Shown here: one piece after another, positions 55,070 through 63,697 of the stretch | Position numbering within the stretch: position 1 is the first letter of the stretch | Layout of the letters: every line of letters starts with the position of its first letter | NCBI RefSeq assembly: GCF_024810105.1 | Contig: NZ_JANUDX010000008.1 | Location: 1-64,000 of the forward strand | Length of the DNA stretch: 64,000 nucleotides | Direction: 5' to 3' | Origin: Stenotrophomonas sp. BIGb0135 | GTDB lineage: Bacteria > Pseudomonadota > Gammaproteobacteria > Xanthomonadales > Xanthomonadaceae | Position numbers and translations under genes: made by a program | Notes under the pieces: model-generated | Seen by the model: the letters and a program-made list of their open reading frames with translations, nothing else | The model's database searches: none | Told to the model about the DNA's origin: nothing

Positions 55070-55093
55070 GGCATCGGTTGGCTGATGGACCTG

Positions 55094-55127
55094 AAAAGCC
55101 GCGCTCTGCGCGGCTTTTCTTTTTTTG
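55094..55127 (+). terminator. Rho-independent terminator after secF
   Basis: AAAAGCCGCGC and GCGCGGCTTTT pair around a TCT loop and are followed by C and seven T residues. This is a strong terminator 25 bases past the secF stop. Confidence 0.92.
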
Positions 55128-55805
55128 CGCGGCACGGGCATGGTCAAAGGCGAGCGGCTGAAAAGCCAATGGCGGCGTCCTTGTTGCGCGTGTTGGAGGA
55201 TGGCGGGCAGCCCCGCGCAGGACACGCCGTAAACCCGTCCATGGGGGCTCGACATGCGCCATCCATGGCGCATGACGGCCCTGCACGGGGCTACCCGCCA
55301 TCCTCCGGGGGTTCGGCGCGAACCTGACGGTAGAGCCGACAGCCACTTTTTTGCGACGCACGGGCATGGTCAAAGGCGAAAGGCTGAAATGCCAACGCCG
55401 GCGTCTTTGTTGCGCGTGAGGGAGGATGGCGGGCAGCCCCGCGCAGGACACGCCGTAAACCCTTCCATGGGGGCCCGACATGCGCCATCCATGGCGCATG
55501 ACGGTCCTGCACGGGGCTACCCGCCATCCTCCGTTGGTTCGGCGCGAACCGGACGGTAGAGCCGGCGGGCACTTTTTGCGACGCACGGGCACATTCAAGG
55601 CGAGGCATAGGCTGGAACGCCAACGCCGGCGTCCTTGTTGCGCGTGAGGGAGGATGGCGGGCAGCCCCGCGCAGGACACGCCGTAAACCCGTCCATGGGG
55701 GCTCGACATGCGCCATCCATGGCGCATGACGGTCCTGCACGGGGCTACCCGCCATCCTCCGTTGGTTGGGCGCGAACCGGGCGGTAGAGCCGACGGCCAC
55801 TTTTC
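55126..55805. repeat. Tandem array of three 227-bp units, each with a long hairpin
   Basis: Three near-identical units lie head to tail. Their 112-bp hairpin cores are 55195-55306, 55421-55532 and 55649-55760 (periods 226 and 228). Each core has outer arms of 27 bp starting GGAGGATGGCGGG, and an inner palindrome ATGCGCCAT-CC-ATGGCGCAT. Linkers share GCGACGCACGGGCA, GTTGCGCGTGAGG and GGTAGAGCCG. Two arm positions are C-A mismatches on the plus strand but G-U pairs on the minus strand, in all three copies. The overlapping open frames are by-products of the repeat. The rest of the secF-fabV gap (55806-56099) holds one SMAG-like hairpin and no gene. Confidence 0.9.
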
Positions 55806-55884
55806 CTGAGCGTCGACGATCCATTCTTGTCTGGCATGTGGCATTCATCGCGCATGGCTTTCCTGCACAGGCTGCTCTCGCTTG

Positions 55885-55909
55885 GTAGAGCCGGGCCATG
55901 CCCGGCTGC
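55885..55909 (+). repeat. SMAG-like hairpin upstream of fabV
   Basis: GTAGAGCCGGGC, CAT, GCCCGGCTGCTC forms a GTAG-headed palindrome of the SMAG type, 190 bases upstream of fabV. Confidence 0.65.
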
Positions 55910-56099
55910 TCTCCGCCCAGCGTGCGGCCAACGGTCGGACGAGGGGCGGGTGACAGGCCGCGCGCCATACACCCCCGTCGGTTGTGCAACGCGCCCCCGC
56001 GCACTACGATCCCATGCGTTCCGTGCAGCCGCTCCGGTGGCGCGCGCCGCCCCTTTTCATCGCGCAGGCTGGGCCTGCGCCAGTCCAATCGAGGTTTCC

Positions 56100-57356
56100 A
56101 TGGTCATCAAACCGCGTGTGCGCGGCTTCATCTGCGTCACCACCCATCCCGTCGGCTGCGATGCGGCCGTCAAGCAGCAGATCGACTACATCCAGGCCAA
56201 GCCGAAGATCACCAACGGGCCGAAGAAGGTGCTGGTGCTCGGCGCGTCCACCGGCTACGGCCTGGCCGCGCGCATCACTGCCGCCTTCGGCAGCGATGCT
56301 GCGACGCTGGGCGTGTTCTTCGAGCGTCCGGGCACCGAGACCAAGCCCGGCACCGCCGGCTGGTACAACACCGCTGCGTTCCACAAGTACGCCGAGCAGG
56401 CCGGCCTGTACGCCAAGAGCGTCAACGGCGATGCGTTCTCCGATGAGGTCAAGGCCAAGGTCATCGAGCTGATCAAGCAGGACCTCGGCCAGGTCGACCA
56501 GGTGGTGTACAGCCTGGCCGCGCCGCGCCGCAAGCACCCCAAGACCGGCGAAGTGATCAGCTCCACGCTCAAGCCGATCGGCGCGCCGATCACCCTGCGC
56601 GGGCTGGATACCGACAAGGAAGTGATCACCGAGACCACGATTGAGCCGGCCACCCCGGAAGAAGTCGCCGGCACTGTTGCGGTGATGGGCGGCGAAGACT
56701 GGCAGATGTGGATCGATGCGCTGCTCGAGGCCGGCGTACTGGCCGAAGGCGCGACGACCACCGCCTTCACCTATGTCGGCGAAGAGATCACCCAGGCCAT
56801 CTACTGGAACGGCTCGATCGGCGCGGCCAAGAAGGACCTGGACACCAAGGTGCTGGGCCTGCGCGAGAAGCTGGAGAAGATCGGCGGCGACGCGCGCGTA
56901 TCGGTGCTCAAGGCCGTGGTCACCCAGGCCAGCTCGGCCATCCCGACCATGCCGTTATACCTGTCGCTGCTGTTCAAGGTGATGAAGGCCAAGGGCACTC
57001 ACGAAGGCTGCATCGAGCAGCTCGATACGCTGTATGACATCGTCTACGGCGGCAAGGACAGCGGCACCGCGACCGAGCGCCTGCGCCATGACCTCAGCGA
57101 CGGCGGCCGCACGGTCGCGTTGATCGACGAGGCCGGCCGCCTGCGTGCGGATTACAAGGAGATGGCGCCGGACGTGCAGGGCGAGGTGGTTGCGCTGTGG
57201 CCGCAGGTGACCAACGAGAACCTGTACGAGATCAGCGACCTGGCCGGCTACAAGGCCGACTTCCTGCGCCTGTTCGGCTTCGGCGTGGACGGCGTGGATT
57301 ACGACGCGGATGTGGCCACCGACGTGAAGATTCCGAACCTGGTCGAGATGGCCTGA
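56100..57356 (+). CDS. fabV: Enoyl-[ACP] reductase FabV (trans-2-enoyl-CoA reductase family)
   Basis: A 418-residue NADH-dependent reductase completing each cycle of fatty acid elongation. Landmarks: [20 protein letters not shown] at the start, [16 protein letters not shown] (cofactor loop), [11 protein letters not shown], and the catalytic Tyr-x8-Lys in [13 protein letters not shown]. FabV is the triclosan-insensitive class used by xanthomonads and pseudomonads in place of or besides FabI. Start at 56100 behind CGAGG. A 91-codon upstream extension of the frame shows no family similarity. Confidence 0.96.
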   Translation: MVIKPRVRGFICVTTHPVGCDAAVKQQIDYIQAKPKITNGPKKVLVLGASTGYGLAARITAAFGSDAATLGVFFERPGTETKPGTAGWYNTAAFHKYAEQAGLYAKSVNGDAFSDEVKAKVIELIKQDLGQVDQVVYSLAAPRRKHPKTGEVISSTLKPIGAPITLRGLDTDKEVITETTIEPATPEEVAGTVAVMGGEDWQMWIDALLEAGVLAEGATTTAFTYVGEEITQAIYWNGSIGAAKKDLDTKVLGLREKLEKIGGDARVSVLKAVVTQASSAIPTMPLYLSLLFKVMKAKGTHEGCIEQLDTLYDIVYGGKDSGTATERLRHDLSDGGRTVALIDEAGRLRADYKEMAPDVQGEVVALWPQVTNENLYEISDLAGYKADFLRLFGFGVDGVDYDADVATDVKIPNLVEMA

Positions 57357-57377
57357 TCCGGCAGGGTATGCAGCATT

Positions 57378-57412
57378 GAAAACGCCGGGCACTGCCCGGC
57401 GCTTTCGTTTCA
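57378..57412. terminator. Terminator between fabV and the FimX-like gene
   Basis: GAAAACGCCGGGC-ACT-GCCCGGCGCTTTC forms a GC stem with A-rich and T-rich ends, serving both converging genes. Confidence 0.8.
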
Positions 57413-57428
57413 CCACTGGCGCGACGCC

Positions 57429-59501
57429 TCAGGCGAAATCGAAGTTCATCAGCGGGCCGGCCGGCCCCACGAACTCGCCCTGCACGTAATCCACGCCGGC
57501 ACTGAACAGCAGGCTCATCGAGTTGGCATCGGCGACGAACTCGGCGATGGTGCGGATGTTGGCCGACTGCGCGCGGGTGGTGATCTCGCTGATCTTCTCG
57601 CCGTGTTCGCGGGTGCTGGCGACATCGCGGGTGAAGTCGCGGTCCAGCTTGAGGAACTGCGGCTGGAAGTGGGCCAGCAGCTGGAACGAGTCCAGCCCCG
57701 AGCCGAACTGTTCCAGGCCGATCCGGCACCCCAGCGGGGCCACGTCGGCCAGGAACTGCTGGGCATTGCGCAGGTGGGTGAACACCTTGGCCTCCGGCGC
57801 ATGCAGCCACAAGCGCTCGCCCGGCACGCCATGCGCCTGCAGTTCGCGGCGCAGGGTGGCCACCATCAACGGATCGTTGAACGACTCCGGGGTGATCTTC
57901 ACCATCAGGTGGGTCGGGTGCCCGGCACGCTCGCGCTGGCCCAGCACGCTGATGGCATGCGCGACCACCCAGCGGTTGATCTCGGCCAGCAGACCATGTT
58001 CTTCGGCGATGCCCAGGAACGCCGTGGGGCTGAGCAGTTCGCCGTTGTTGTCCAGGCGCAGGTAGGCCTCGTACAGCTCCAGTGCCTCGCCCTGCAGGTT
58101 CAGCACCGGCTGGTAGTGCAGCTGGAAACCGTCACCGGCCAGGGCTTCACGAATGCGTGCCACCCAGCGCTGGATGCGCTCTTCCTCGACGCGGTCGACG
58201 GCGGCCGGGTCGAAGATGCGGCTGGTGTTGCCCAGCTCGGAGGCGGCCTGCTGGCACTCGGTGGCGCGGGCCAGCACCTGGCCGATGCTGGCGATCTTCT
58301 CGCCCACCTGCACGCCGCCGATGCTCACCGTGACCGTGGCCGAGCGCTCGCCGATGCTGAACACCTGCGCGGCGAAGGCGTCGCGGATCTGGTCGGCCAG
58401 TGCCACCGTCTGCGCGTAGGCGCCTTCGGTGAGCACGGCGAAACTGTGCTCGCCGAAACGGGCCACCTGGGCCGCGTCGCCGACGCTGTCGGCCAGCACC
58501 CGGGCCAGCGCGGCGATCAGCGCATCGGCCGAATCCAGGCCGATATCCGGCAGCAGGCGGGCGTAGTGGTCCGGCTCGACCAGCAGCAGGCCGAACTGGC
58601 CTTCGCTGCGACCGGCCTGGGCCACCGCGTTCTCCACGTGCAGCATGAAGGTGGGGCGGTTGAGCAGGCCGGTGACCTGGTCGCGCTGGCGGAGGTCTTC
58701 GACTTCGCGCGCCAGCTCCGGGTCGAACTCCATGCGCCGGCGGCGGAACACCACCTGCAGGCAGGACTCGCCTTCGTAGCTGGCCTGGGTGAATTCCATC
58801 GTGGCCGGGAACACCGCCCCGTCCTGGTTGCGCGCGTCCACCTGGTACTGCGGCGGCGGCGCCTCGCCCTTGCTCATCGACTTGAGCAGCTGCTTGAAAC
58901 CGTCCACGTGCTGCGGGGCGACCATGTCCAGCAGCGAAATGCCTTCCACGTCGTCGAACGACTCGTAGCCGAACATCTCCAGGTACGCCTCGTTGGCGCG
59001 GATGTGCATGCCCTCGTGGACGTAGGCGATCGGGTCGCGCGAGGAGGAGATCAGCGCATCGCAGCGGCGCTCGGTCTCGCGCATCTGCGCTTCGATCCGG
59101 CGCAGCCCGCGACGGGCGTGCAGGTCGGTCCATTCATTGCGCACCACCGCCAGCAGGTGTTCGGGGCGGTTGCGCAGGGCGATCGCGCGGATGCCGTTGG
59201 CCCCGGCTTCGACCCACTCGTTCTCGTCGATCGATTCGGCCAGCAGGATCATCGGGATGTCCTTGCCGCTGGCCGCGATCTGCTGGGTCACCTGCAGCAG
59301 CGGGATGCTCTGCGCCGGGGCGACCAGCACCAGGTCGATCGGCTGGCTGCCCAGGATCTGGGCCAGCTCCTCGCTGTGCTGCGGACGCGCCGGGCGCACC
59401 GCGATGCCGCTGTTGCGCAGCGTGCTGACGATGGTTTCAGCGTTTTCGCCGCTGTCATCCACGATCAGCAGGCGGACGGTGATGTCATTCGCGTTCTGCA
59501 T
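57429..59501 (-). CDS. fimX: FimX-like REC-PAS-degenerate GGDEF-EAL c-di-GMP receptor
   Basis: A 690-residue protein. A receiver-like domain (VRLLIVDDSGENAETIVSTL, residues 9-28) is followed by PAS (about 145-255), GGDEF-like (about 270-430) and EAL-like (about 445-690) domains. The GGDEF site is GEHSF (350-354) and the EAL motif is EAY (478-480). The EAL metal ligands are lost (LHAPE for LEITE, EQFGSG for DDFGTG). Both enzymes should be inactive, leaving a c-di-GMP-binding receptor. This matches FimX of Pseudomonas and Xanthomonas, which promotes type IV pilus assembly through PilZ and PilB. The gene name is inferred from architecture and degenerate motifs. Confidence 0.82.
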   Translation of the reverse strand: MQNANDITVRLLIVDDSGENAETIVSTLRNSGIAVRPARPQHSEELAQILGSQPIDLVLVAPAQSIPLLQVTQQIAASGKDIPMILLAESIDENEWVEAGANGIRAIALRNRPEHLLAVVRNEWTDLHARRGLRRIEAQMRETERRCDALISSSRDPIAYVHEGMHIRANEAYLEMFGYESFDDVEGISLLDMVAPQHVDGFKQLLKSMSKGEAPPPQYQVDARNQDGAVFPATMEFTQASYEGESCLQVVFRRRRMEFDPELAREVEDLRQRDQVTGLLNRPTFMLHVENAVAQAGRSEGQFGLLLVEPDHYARLLPDIGLDSADALIAALARVLADSVGDAAQVARFGEHSFAVLTEGAYAQTVALADQIRDAFAAQVFSIGERSATVTVSIGGVQVGEKIASIGQVLARATECQQAASELGNTSRIFDPAAVDRVEEERIQRWVARIREALAGDGFQLHYQPVLNLQGEALELYEAYLRLDNNGELLSPTAFLGIAEEHGLLAEINRWVVAHAISVLGQRERAGHPTHLMVKITPESFNDPLMVATLRRELQAHGVPGERLWLHAPEAKVFTHLRNAQQFLADVAPLGCRIGLEQFGSGLDSFQLLAHFQPQFLKLDRDFTRDVASTREHGEKISEITTRAQSANIRTIAEFVADANSMSLLFSAGVDYVQGEFVGPAGPLMNFDFA

Positions 59502-59591
59502 TCACTACTCCCCGGACTGCAAACTTGATACACGATGCGTGTGGATACGTCCATGCGGCAAACGGTAGCCGGTCACGGATCCACTGAGAGG

Positions 59592-60776
59592 TCAGACCAC
59601 CTGGCCGGCGGCGTGGCCGCTGGCCCAGGCCCATTGGAAGTTGTAGCCGCCCAGCCAGCCGGTCACGTCCAGCACTTCCCCCACGAAGTGCAGGCCGGGG
59701 ACCAACTGCGATTCGAACGTACTGGAGGACACCTTGCGGGTGTCCACCCCGCCCAGGGTGACCTCGGCGGTACGGTAGCCTTCGGTGCCGCTGGCCACCA
59801 GCGGGAACGCCTGCAGCAGGGCGGCGGCCTGGCGCAGCTGCGGCGCGTCGATCTGCTTGACCGGACGGTCCGGCAGCCAGTGCTCGCACAGGCGCAGCGC
59901 CAGCCGCCGCGGCAGCACCTCGGACAGCACCGTGCGCAGTTCGGCCGCGCCGCGGTCGCGCTTCATCGCCTGCAGCCAGGCCTCGGCATCCTGGCCCGGC
60001 AGCAGGTCCAGGTGCAGCGCGTCGCCGGGCTGCCAGAACGAGGAGATCTGCAGGATCGCCGGGCCACTGATGCCGCGGTGGGTGATCAGCATGGAATTGC
60101 TGAAGGCCACGTCGTTGCAGCGCGCCGTCACCGGCAGCGCCACCCCGCTGAGGTCGTTGAAGCGTTCCTGGTGCGTGCCGCTGAGGGTCAGCGGCACCAG
60201 CCCGGCGCGGGTCGGCAGCACCTCATGGCCGAACTGGCGGGCCAGGTCGTAGCCGAAGCCGGTCGCGCCCAGGCTGGGAATGGACAGGCCGCCGGTGGCC
60301 ACCACCAGCGAGGCGGCATGGAACTGCCCCTGCGCGGTGGTCACGTGGAAACCATCGGCGCCGCGCTGGACGTCGGTCACCGCGCAGTCGGTGCGCACCT
60401 GCACCCCGGCTGCCTGGCATTCGTCCATCAGCATGCGCACGATCTGCTTGGAGGAGATGTCGCAGAACAGCTGGCCCAGTTCCTTCTCGTGGTAGGCGAT
60501 GCCGTGGCGCTCGACCATCTCGATGAAGTGCCAGGGCGTGTACCGGGCCAGCGCCGACTTGCAGAAGTGCGGGTTGGCGGAGAGGAAATTGGCCGGCGTG
60601 GTGCCGGTGTTGGTGAAGTTGCAGCGCCCGCCGCCGGACATGAGGATCTTCTTGCCGACCTTGTTGGCATGGTCGATCACCAGCACCATGCGCCCGCGCT
60701 GGCCGGCGGTGAGCGCACACATCAGCCCGGCCGCGCCCGCGCCGATCACCAGTACATCGCATCGGATCACGGACAT
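59592..60776 (-). CDS. FAD-dependent oxidoreductase, BaiN/HI0933 family
   Basis: A 394-residue flavoprotein. The FAD-binding motif is DVLVIGAGAAGLMCALTAGQRG at the N-terminus, then KILMSGGGRCNFTNTG, a signature of the HI0933/BaiN family, VVATGGLSIPSLGATGFGYDLARQFGHEV, and the C-terminal GLHFVGEVLDVTGWLGGYNFQWAWASG. Members are called aminoacetone-oxidase-family or BaiN-like reductases; the true substrate is unknown. It lies 10 bases downstream of the yaeQ stop codon in the same direction, so the two are likely cotranscribed. Confidence 0.9.
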   Translation of the reverse strand: MSVIRCDVLVIGAGAAGLMCALTAGQRGRMVLVIDHANKVGKKILMSGGGRCNFTNTGTTPANFLSANPHFCKSALARYTPWHFIEMVERHGIAYHEKELGQLFCDISSKQIVRMLMDECQAAGVQVRTDCAVTDVQRGADGFHVTTAQGQFHAASLVVATGGLSIPSLGATGFGYDLARQFGHEVLPTRAGLVPLTLSGTHQERFNDLSGVALPVTARCNDVAFSNSMLITHRGISGPAILQISSFWQPGDALHLDLLPGQDAEAWLQAMKRDRGAAELRTVLSEVLPRRLALRLCEHWLPDRPVKQIDAPQLRQAAALLQAFPLVASGTEGYRTAEVTLGGVDTRKVSSSTFESQLVPGLHFVGEVLDVTGWLGGYNFQWAWASGHAAGQVV

Positions 60777-60786
60777 CGCAGCGGAC

Positions 60787-61338
60787 TCAGGCCTGCGGCT
60801 TCTGCTTGCGCCAGGTGGGGATGACGCTGAGCTGGGCCTTGTCGGAGGTCAGCTGCACTTCGCCGTCCTGGATCTGCACGTCCCATTGCATGGTGCGCTC
60901 GATCTGCGCGCCCCATTCGGTGACGAACTCACCCGGCAGGTCCATCACCTCCAGCACCGCCAGCTTCTTCAGCGCCGAGGCGTTGCGATCCCACCAGATA
61001 TCGGCCGCGCGGCCGCCGTAGGTGACCAGCTGCACCGCGCGTGCGCGGCCGGCAGCCTTGCGCAGGCGCGACTCGTCCGGCTGGCCCAGTTCGATCCACA
61101 GCTCGATGTCGCCGGTGTAGTCGCGGCGCCACAGGTCCGGCTCATCGTCCACGCTCAGGCCGCGGCCGAATTCCAGGCGGTCGTCGGCGTTCAGCGCGAA
61201 CGCCAGCAGCCGTACCATCAACCGGTCATCGGTCTCGGAGGGATGCTGGGCCAGGGTCAGCGAATGGCTGGCGTAGTAGCCGCGATCCATGTCGCTGATC
61301 TGCAGTTCGGCCTTGCGGATGGTGGCGGTGAGGGCCAT
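60787..61338 (-). CDS. yaeQ: YaeQ family protein
   Basis: A 183-residue protein of the YaeQ family (PD-(D/E)XK-nuclease-like fold): MALTATIRKAELQISDMDRGYYASHSLTLAQHPSETDDRLMVRLLAFAL at the start and LWIELGQPDESRLRKAAGRAR in the centre, both diagnostic. In E. coli YaeQ suppresses loss of RfaH haemolysin control; its biochemical role is not settled. Start at 61338 by family alignment; an ATG 27 bases upstream is in frame. Confidence 0.92.
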   Translation of the reverse strand: MALTATIRKAELQISDMDRGYYASHSLTLAQHPSETDDRLMVRLLAFALNADDRLEFGRGLSVDDEPDLWRRDYTGDIELWIELGQPDESRLRKAAGRARAVQLVTYGGRAADIWWDRNASALKKLAVLEVMDLPGEFVTEWGAQIERTMQWDVQIQDGEVQLTSDKAQLSVIPTWRKQKPQA

Positions 61339-61640
61339 GGGGATACCGGGAGCAAAGAGGACCATGATAGTGGTTTGCCCCCGGGGTGTCCGATGCGGTG
61401 CTTCTGCATCGCCGCCATTGGTGGCACGCTTCGCTGCCTGCCGCCCTTGGTTGCCCGGTCCATGCCACGCCCCGTCCCCGTTGCCTGCAGATCGATGGCG
61501 CCACCTTCACCCTGTAGCGTGCGCGTGGCACGTGCCGGCGTGCCTGCGGCCGTGGTCTTGACCGCCCACGGGGCGGGGCGGCACCTGCTGGCGGTGGCCC
61601 GCCTGCCCGCCGACGCGCAAGACCTAGGCGGGGCGCCGGC

Positions 61641-62501
61641 GTGACCGCGCCCAGCCGCCTGCAGCTGCCGCCTGGGCCGTGGCCGACCCTGCTGGACGGG
61701 CTGTGTGCGCGCTTCCCGCGGATCGACCGCGCGCAATGGGCGGATCGTTTCGCGCGTGGCCGGGTGCAGGATGCGCAGGGCAGGGCGTTGGCCCCGGACG
61801 GCCCCTGGCAGGTGGGGCTGGAGATCCGGTACTTCCGTGAGGTGGTCGACGAGGCGGTGATTCCGTTCGCCGACGCCATCCTCTACCAGGATGCGGACCT
61901 GCTGGTGGCCGACAAGCCGCATTACCTGCCGGTCACCCCGGCTGGCCGGCACGTGCGCGAAACCCTGCTGGCGCGGCTGGTCGCGCGGACTGGTAACGCG
62001 GACCTGGTGCCGCTGCACCGGCTCGACCGGCTGACCGCGGGGCTGGTGCTGTTCTCGACCCGGCCGGCAACCCGTGATGCCTACCAGCGCCTGTTCCGCG
62101 AGCGCCGCATCGACAAGACCTACGAGGCGCTGGCCCCGGCACTGCCCGGGCTGGTGTTCCCGCTGGAACGGCACAGCCGGCTGGTGCCGGGGGAGCCGTT
62201 CTTCCGCATGGCCGAGGCCGAGGGTGCGCCCAATGCGCGGACCCGGATCGAAGTGATCGCCGCCGAGGGGCCGCTGTGGCGCTACCGGCTGCACCCCGAA
62301 TCGGGCCGCAAGCACCAGTTGCGGGTGCATATGGCGGCGCTGGGCGCGCCGATCGTGGGCGACGACCTGTATCCGTACCTGCGCCAGGATGCGCCCGGCG
62401 AGGGGGCGGGGCCGCTCCAGCTGCTGGCGCGGGAACTGGCGTTTGCCGATCCGCTGGATGGCGCGCAGAGGCGGTTCAGCAGCGCCCTCCGCCTCGGCTA
62501 G
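61641..62501 (+). CDS. RluA-family pseudouridine synthase
   Basis: A 286-residue pseudouridine synthase. The catalytic Asp lies in LVPLHRLDRLTAGLVLF (HRLDxxTxG, about residues 122-138). Other landmarks are LVADKPHYLPVTP, KTYEALAP and HPESGRKHQLRVHMAALGAPIVGDDLY. The N-terminus lacks a clear S4 domain. It resembles the TruC/RluA-like group that modifies rRNA or tRNA; the target uridine is unknown. It starts with GTG 61641. A short frame ending at 61644 overlaps this GTG but has no good start. Confidence 0.88.
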   Translation: MTAPSRLQLPPGPWPTLLDGLCARFPRIDRAQWADRFARGRVQDAQGRALAPDGPWQVGLEIRYFREVVDEAVIPFADAILYQDADLLVADKPHYLPVTPAGRHVRETLLARLVARTGNADLVPLHRLDRLTAGLVLFSTRPATRDAYQRLFRERRIDKTYEALAPALPGLVFPLERHSRLVPGEPFFRMAEAEGAPNARTRIEVIAAEGPLWRYRLHPESGRKHQLRVHMAALGAPIVGDDLYPYLRQDAPGEGAGPLQLLARELAFADPLDGAQRRFSSALRLG

Positions 62502-62568
62502 TACGCGCGCTGCGGCCCGGCACTACGGCGGGTGGCAATGTCGGGGGGCCGGGCGGCGCCGTTGCCGT

Positions 62569-63045
62569 TCAGCGCACTGAACGCTGCGCCAGCCAGCGGT
62601 CCAGTTCCGCCGCGAAGGCCTGGCGCTCGCGCGGGCCCAGCGGCGGTGGGCCGCCGGTCTGGATGCCTGCGCCGCGCAATTCCTCCATGAAGTTCCGCAT
62701 CGACAGGCGTTCGGCCATGTTGTCCGGGGTATACAGCTGGCCGCGGGGGTTGAGTGCCACGGCGCGTTTTTCCAGGACCAGCGCAGCCAGCGGGATGTCC
62801 TGGGTGACCACCAGATCGCCGGCGGACACCCGCGCAACGATGGCGCTGTCGGCCACGTCCAGGCCCGGCGGCACCTGCAGGAAGCGAATCACCCGCGAGG
62901 GCGGAACGCGCAGCCCGTGGTTGGCCACCAGGGTCAGCGGGATCGTCACCCGCTCGGCGGCGCGGAACAGGATGTCCCGGATCACCACCGGGCAGGCGTC
63001 GGCGTCGACCCAGATGCGGCGGGTGGCAGAACTTGAATCGGGCAT
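62569..63045 (-). CDS. YaiI/YqxD family protein (DUF188)
   Basis: A 158-residue protein of the DUF188 family: [76 protein letters not shown] and a C-terminal helical tail. The conserved acidic residues (DADACP, DVAD, TQDIPLA) suggest a PIN/NYN-like nuclease fold. Function is not established. Start at 63045 by family alignment. Confidence 0.88.
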   Translation of the reverse strand: MPDSSSATRRIWVDADACPVVIRDILFRAAERVTIPLTLVANHGLRVPPSRVIRFLQVPPGLDVADSAIVARVSAGDLVVTQDIPLAALVLEKRAVALNPRGQLYTPDNMAERLSMRNFMEELRGAGIQTGGPPPLGPRERQAFAAELDRWLAQRSVR

Positions 63046-63108
63046 TTGGCTGATCTTAAGGTAGGAAAAGTCTGAATAGGCGCGATGAATTGGTGTAGGA
63101 TGGGCCAA

Positions 63109-63345
63109 TCCCTTGTCGCGTCAGGCGGGACGGGGGGATGGCTGAATAAACCAGCTATCGCTTTTTCGGTAAAACACGAGTATCGTCCCCCACACTGTGT
63201 TTGCTAGGGTCACCGTGAATCGTGGCCTGGTGCAGTTGATCTCACGATCTGCTCATCGATCCGCTTTACCAACGCCTGCAACTCAGTCTCGGCGCCCACA
63301 ATGGGCGGCCGCGATTATTTCAACTATTGTTTCAGGAGTTTGTAC
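63109..63345 (+). other. Intergenic region and probable long leader of the cold-shock gene
   Basis: About 240 bases separate the two divergent genes with no coding signal. Cold-shock genes often have long structured leaders that respond to temperature, and this gap would fit one. I see no decisive promoter or cold-box motif. Confidence 0.4.
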
Positions 63346-63555
63346 ATGTCTGATCGTCAGAGCGGCACCGTCAAGTGGTTCAACGATGCCAAGGGCTTCG
63401 GCTTCATCACCCCGGAAAGCGGCCCGGACCTCTTCGTGCACTTCCGTGCCATCCAGGGCACCGGCTTCAAGTCGCTGCAGGAAGGCCAGAAGGTGACCTT
63501 CGTCGCCGTGCAGGGCCAGAAGGGTATGCAGGCTGACCAGGTGCAGGCGGTCTAA
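63346..63555 (+). CDS. CspA-family cold shock protein
   Basis: A 69-residue single OB-fold RNA/DNA chaperone. Both nucleic-acid motifs are intact: [12 protein letters not shown] (RNP1 KGFGFI) and DLFVHF (RNP2). The start at 63346 is preceded by CAGGAG with seven bases spacing. Members melt RNA structures in cold or stationary phase. The exact paralogue cannot be told. Followed by a strong terminator. Confidence 0.95.
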   Translation: MSDRQSGTVKWFNDAKGFGFITPESGPDLFVHFRAIQGTGFKSLQEGQKVTFVAVQGQKGMQADQVQAV

Positions 63556-63586
63556 TCGACCCCCCGCTACCGTCAGGTTGCAATGA

Positions 63587-63618
63587 AACGCCGGAAGCGA
63601 AAGCTTCCGGCGTTTTTT
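63587..63618 (+). terminator. Rho-independent terminator after the cold-shock gene
   Basis: AACGCCGGAAGC (63587-63598) and GCTTCCGGCGTT (63603-63614) pair perfectly around a GAAA tetraloop, with a six-T tract at its end. Confidence 0.93.
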
Positions 63619-63697
63619 ATTGCGCGCGTGCCGGGCAACGACATCGTGGTGGCCGCCCGCCGGTTACGATGACGCTTTGAACCCTGCGGACGCGTCG

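Noticed and set aside
55126..55805. CRISPR array
   Set aside because: Units are about 227 bp with conserved linkers, not short repeats with unique spacers, and no cas genes are present.
55085..56088. Several open frames across the repeat array, repeating HAPWMAHVEPPWTGLRRVL-like blocks
   Set aside because: They arise from the repeated hairpin units, occur on both strands and have no ribosome sites. They are repeats, not a repeat protein.
61393..61644. Possible short gene overlapping the start of the pseudouridine synthase gene
   Set aside because: The frame ends in a GTGA overlap with the synthase start, but has no ribosome site and a composition typical of chance frames. Too weak to list.
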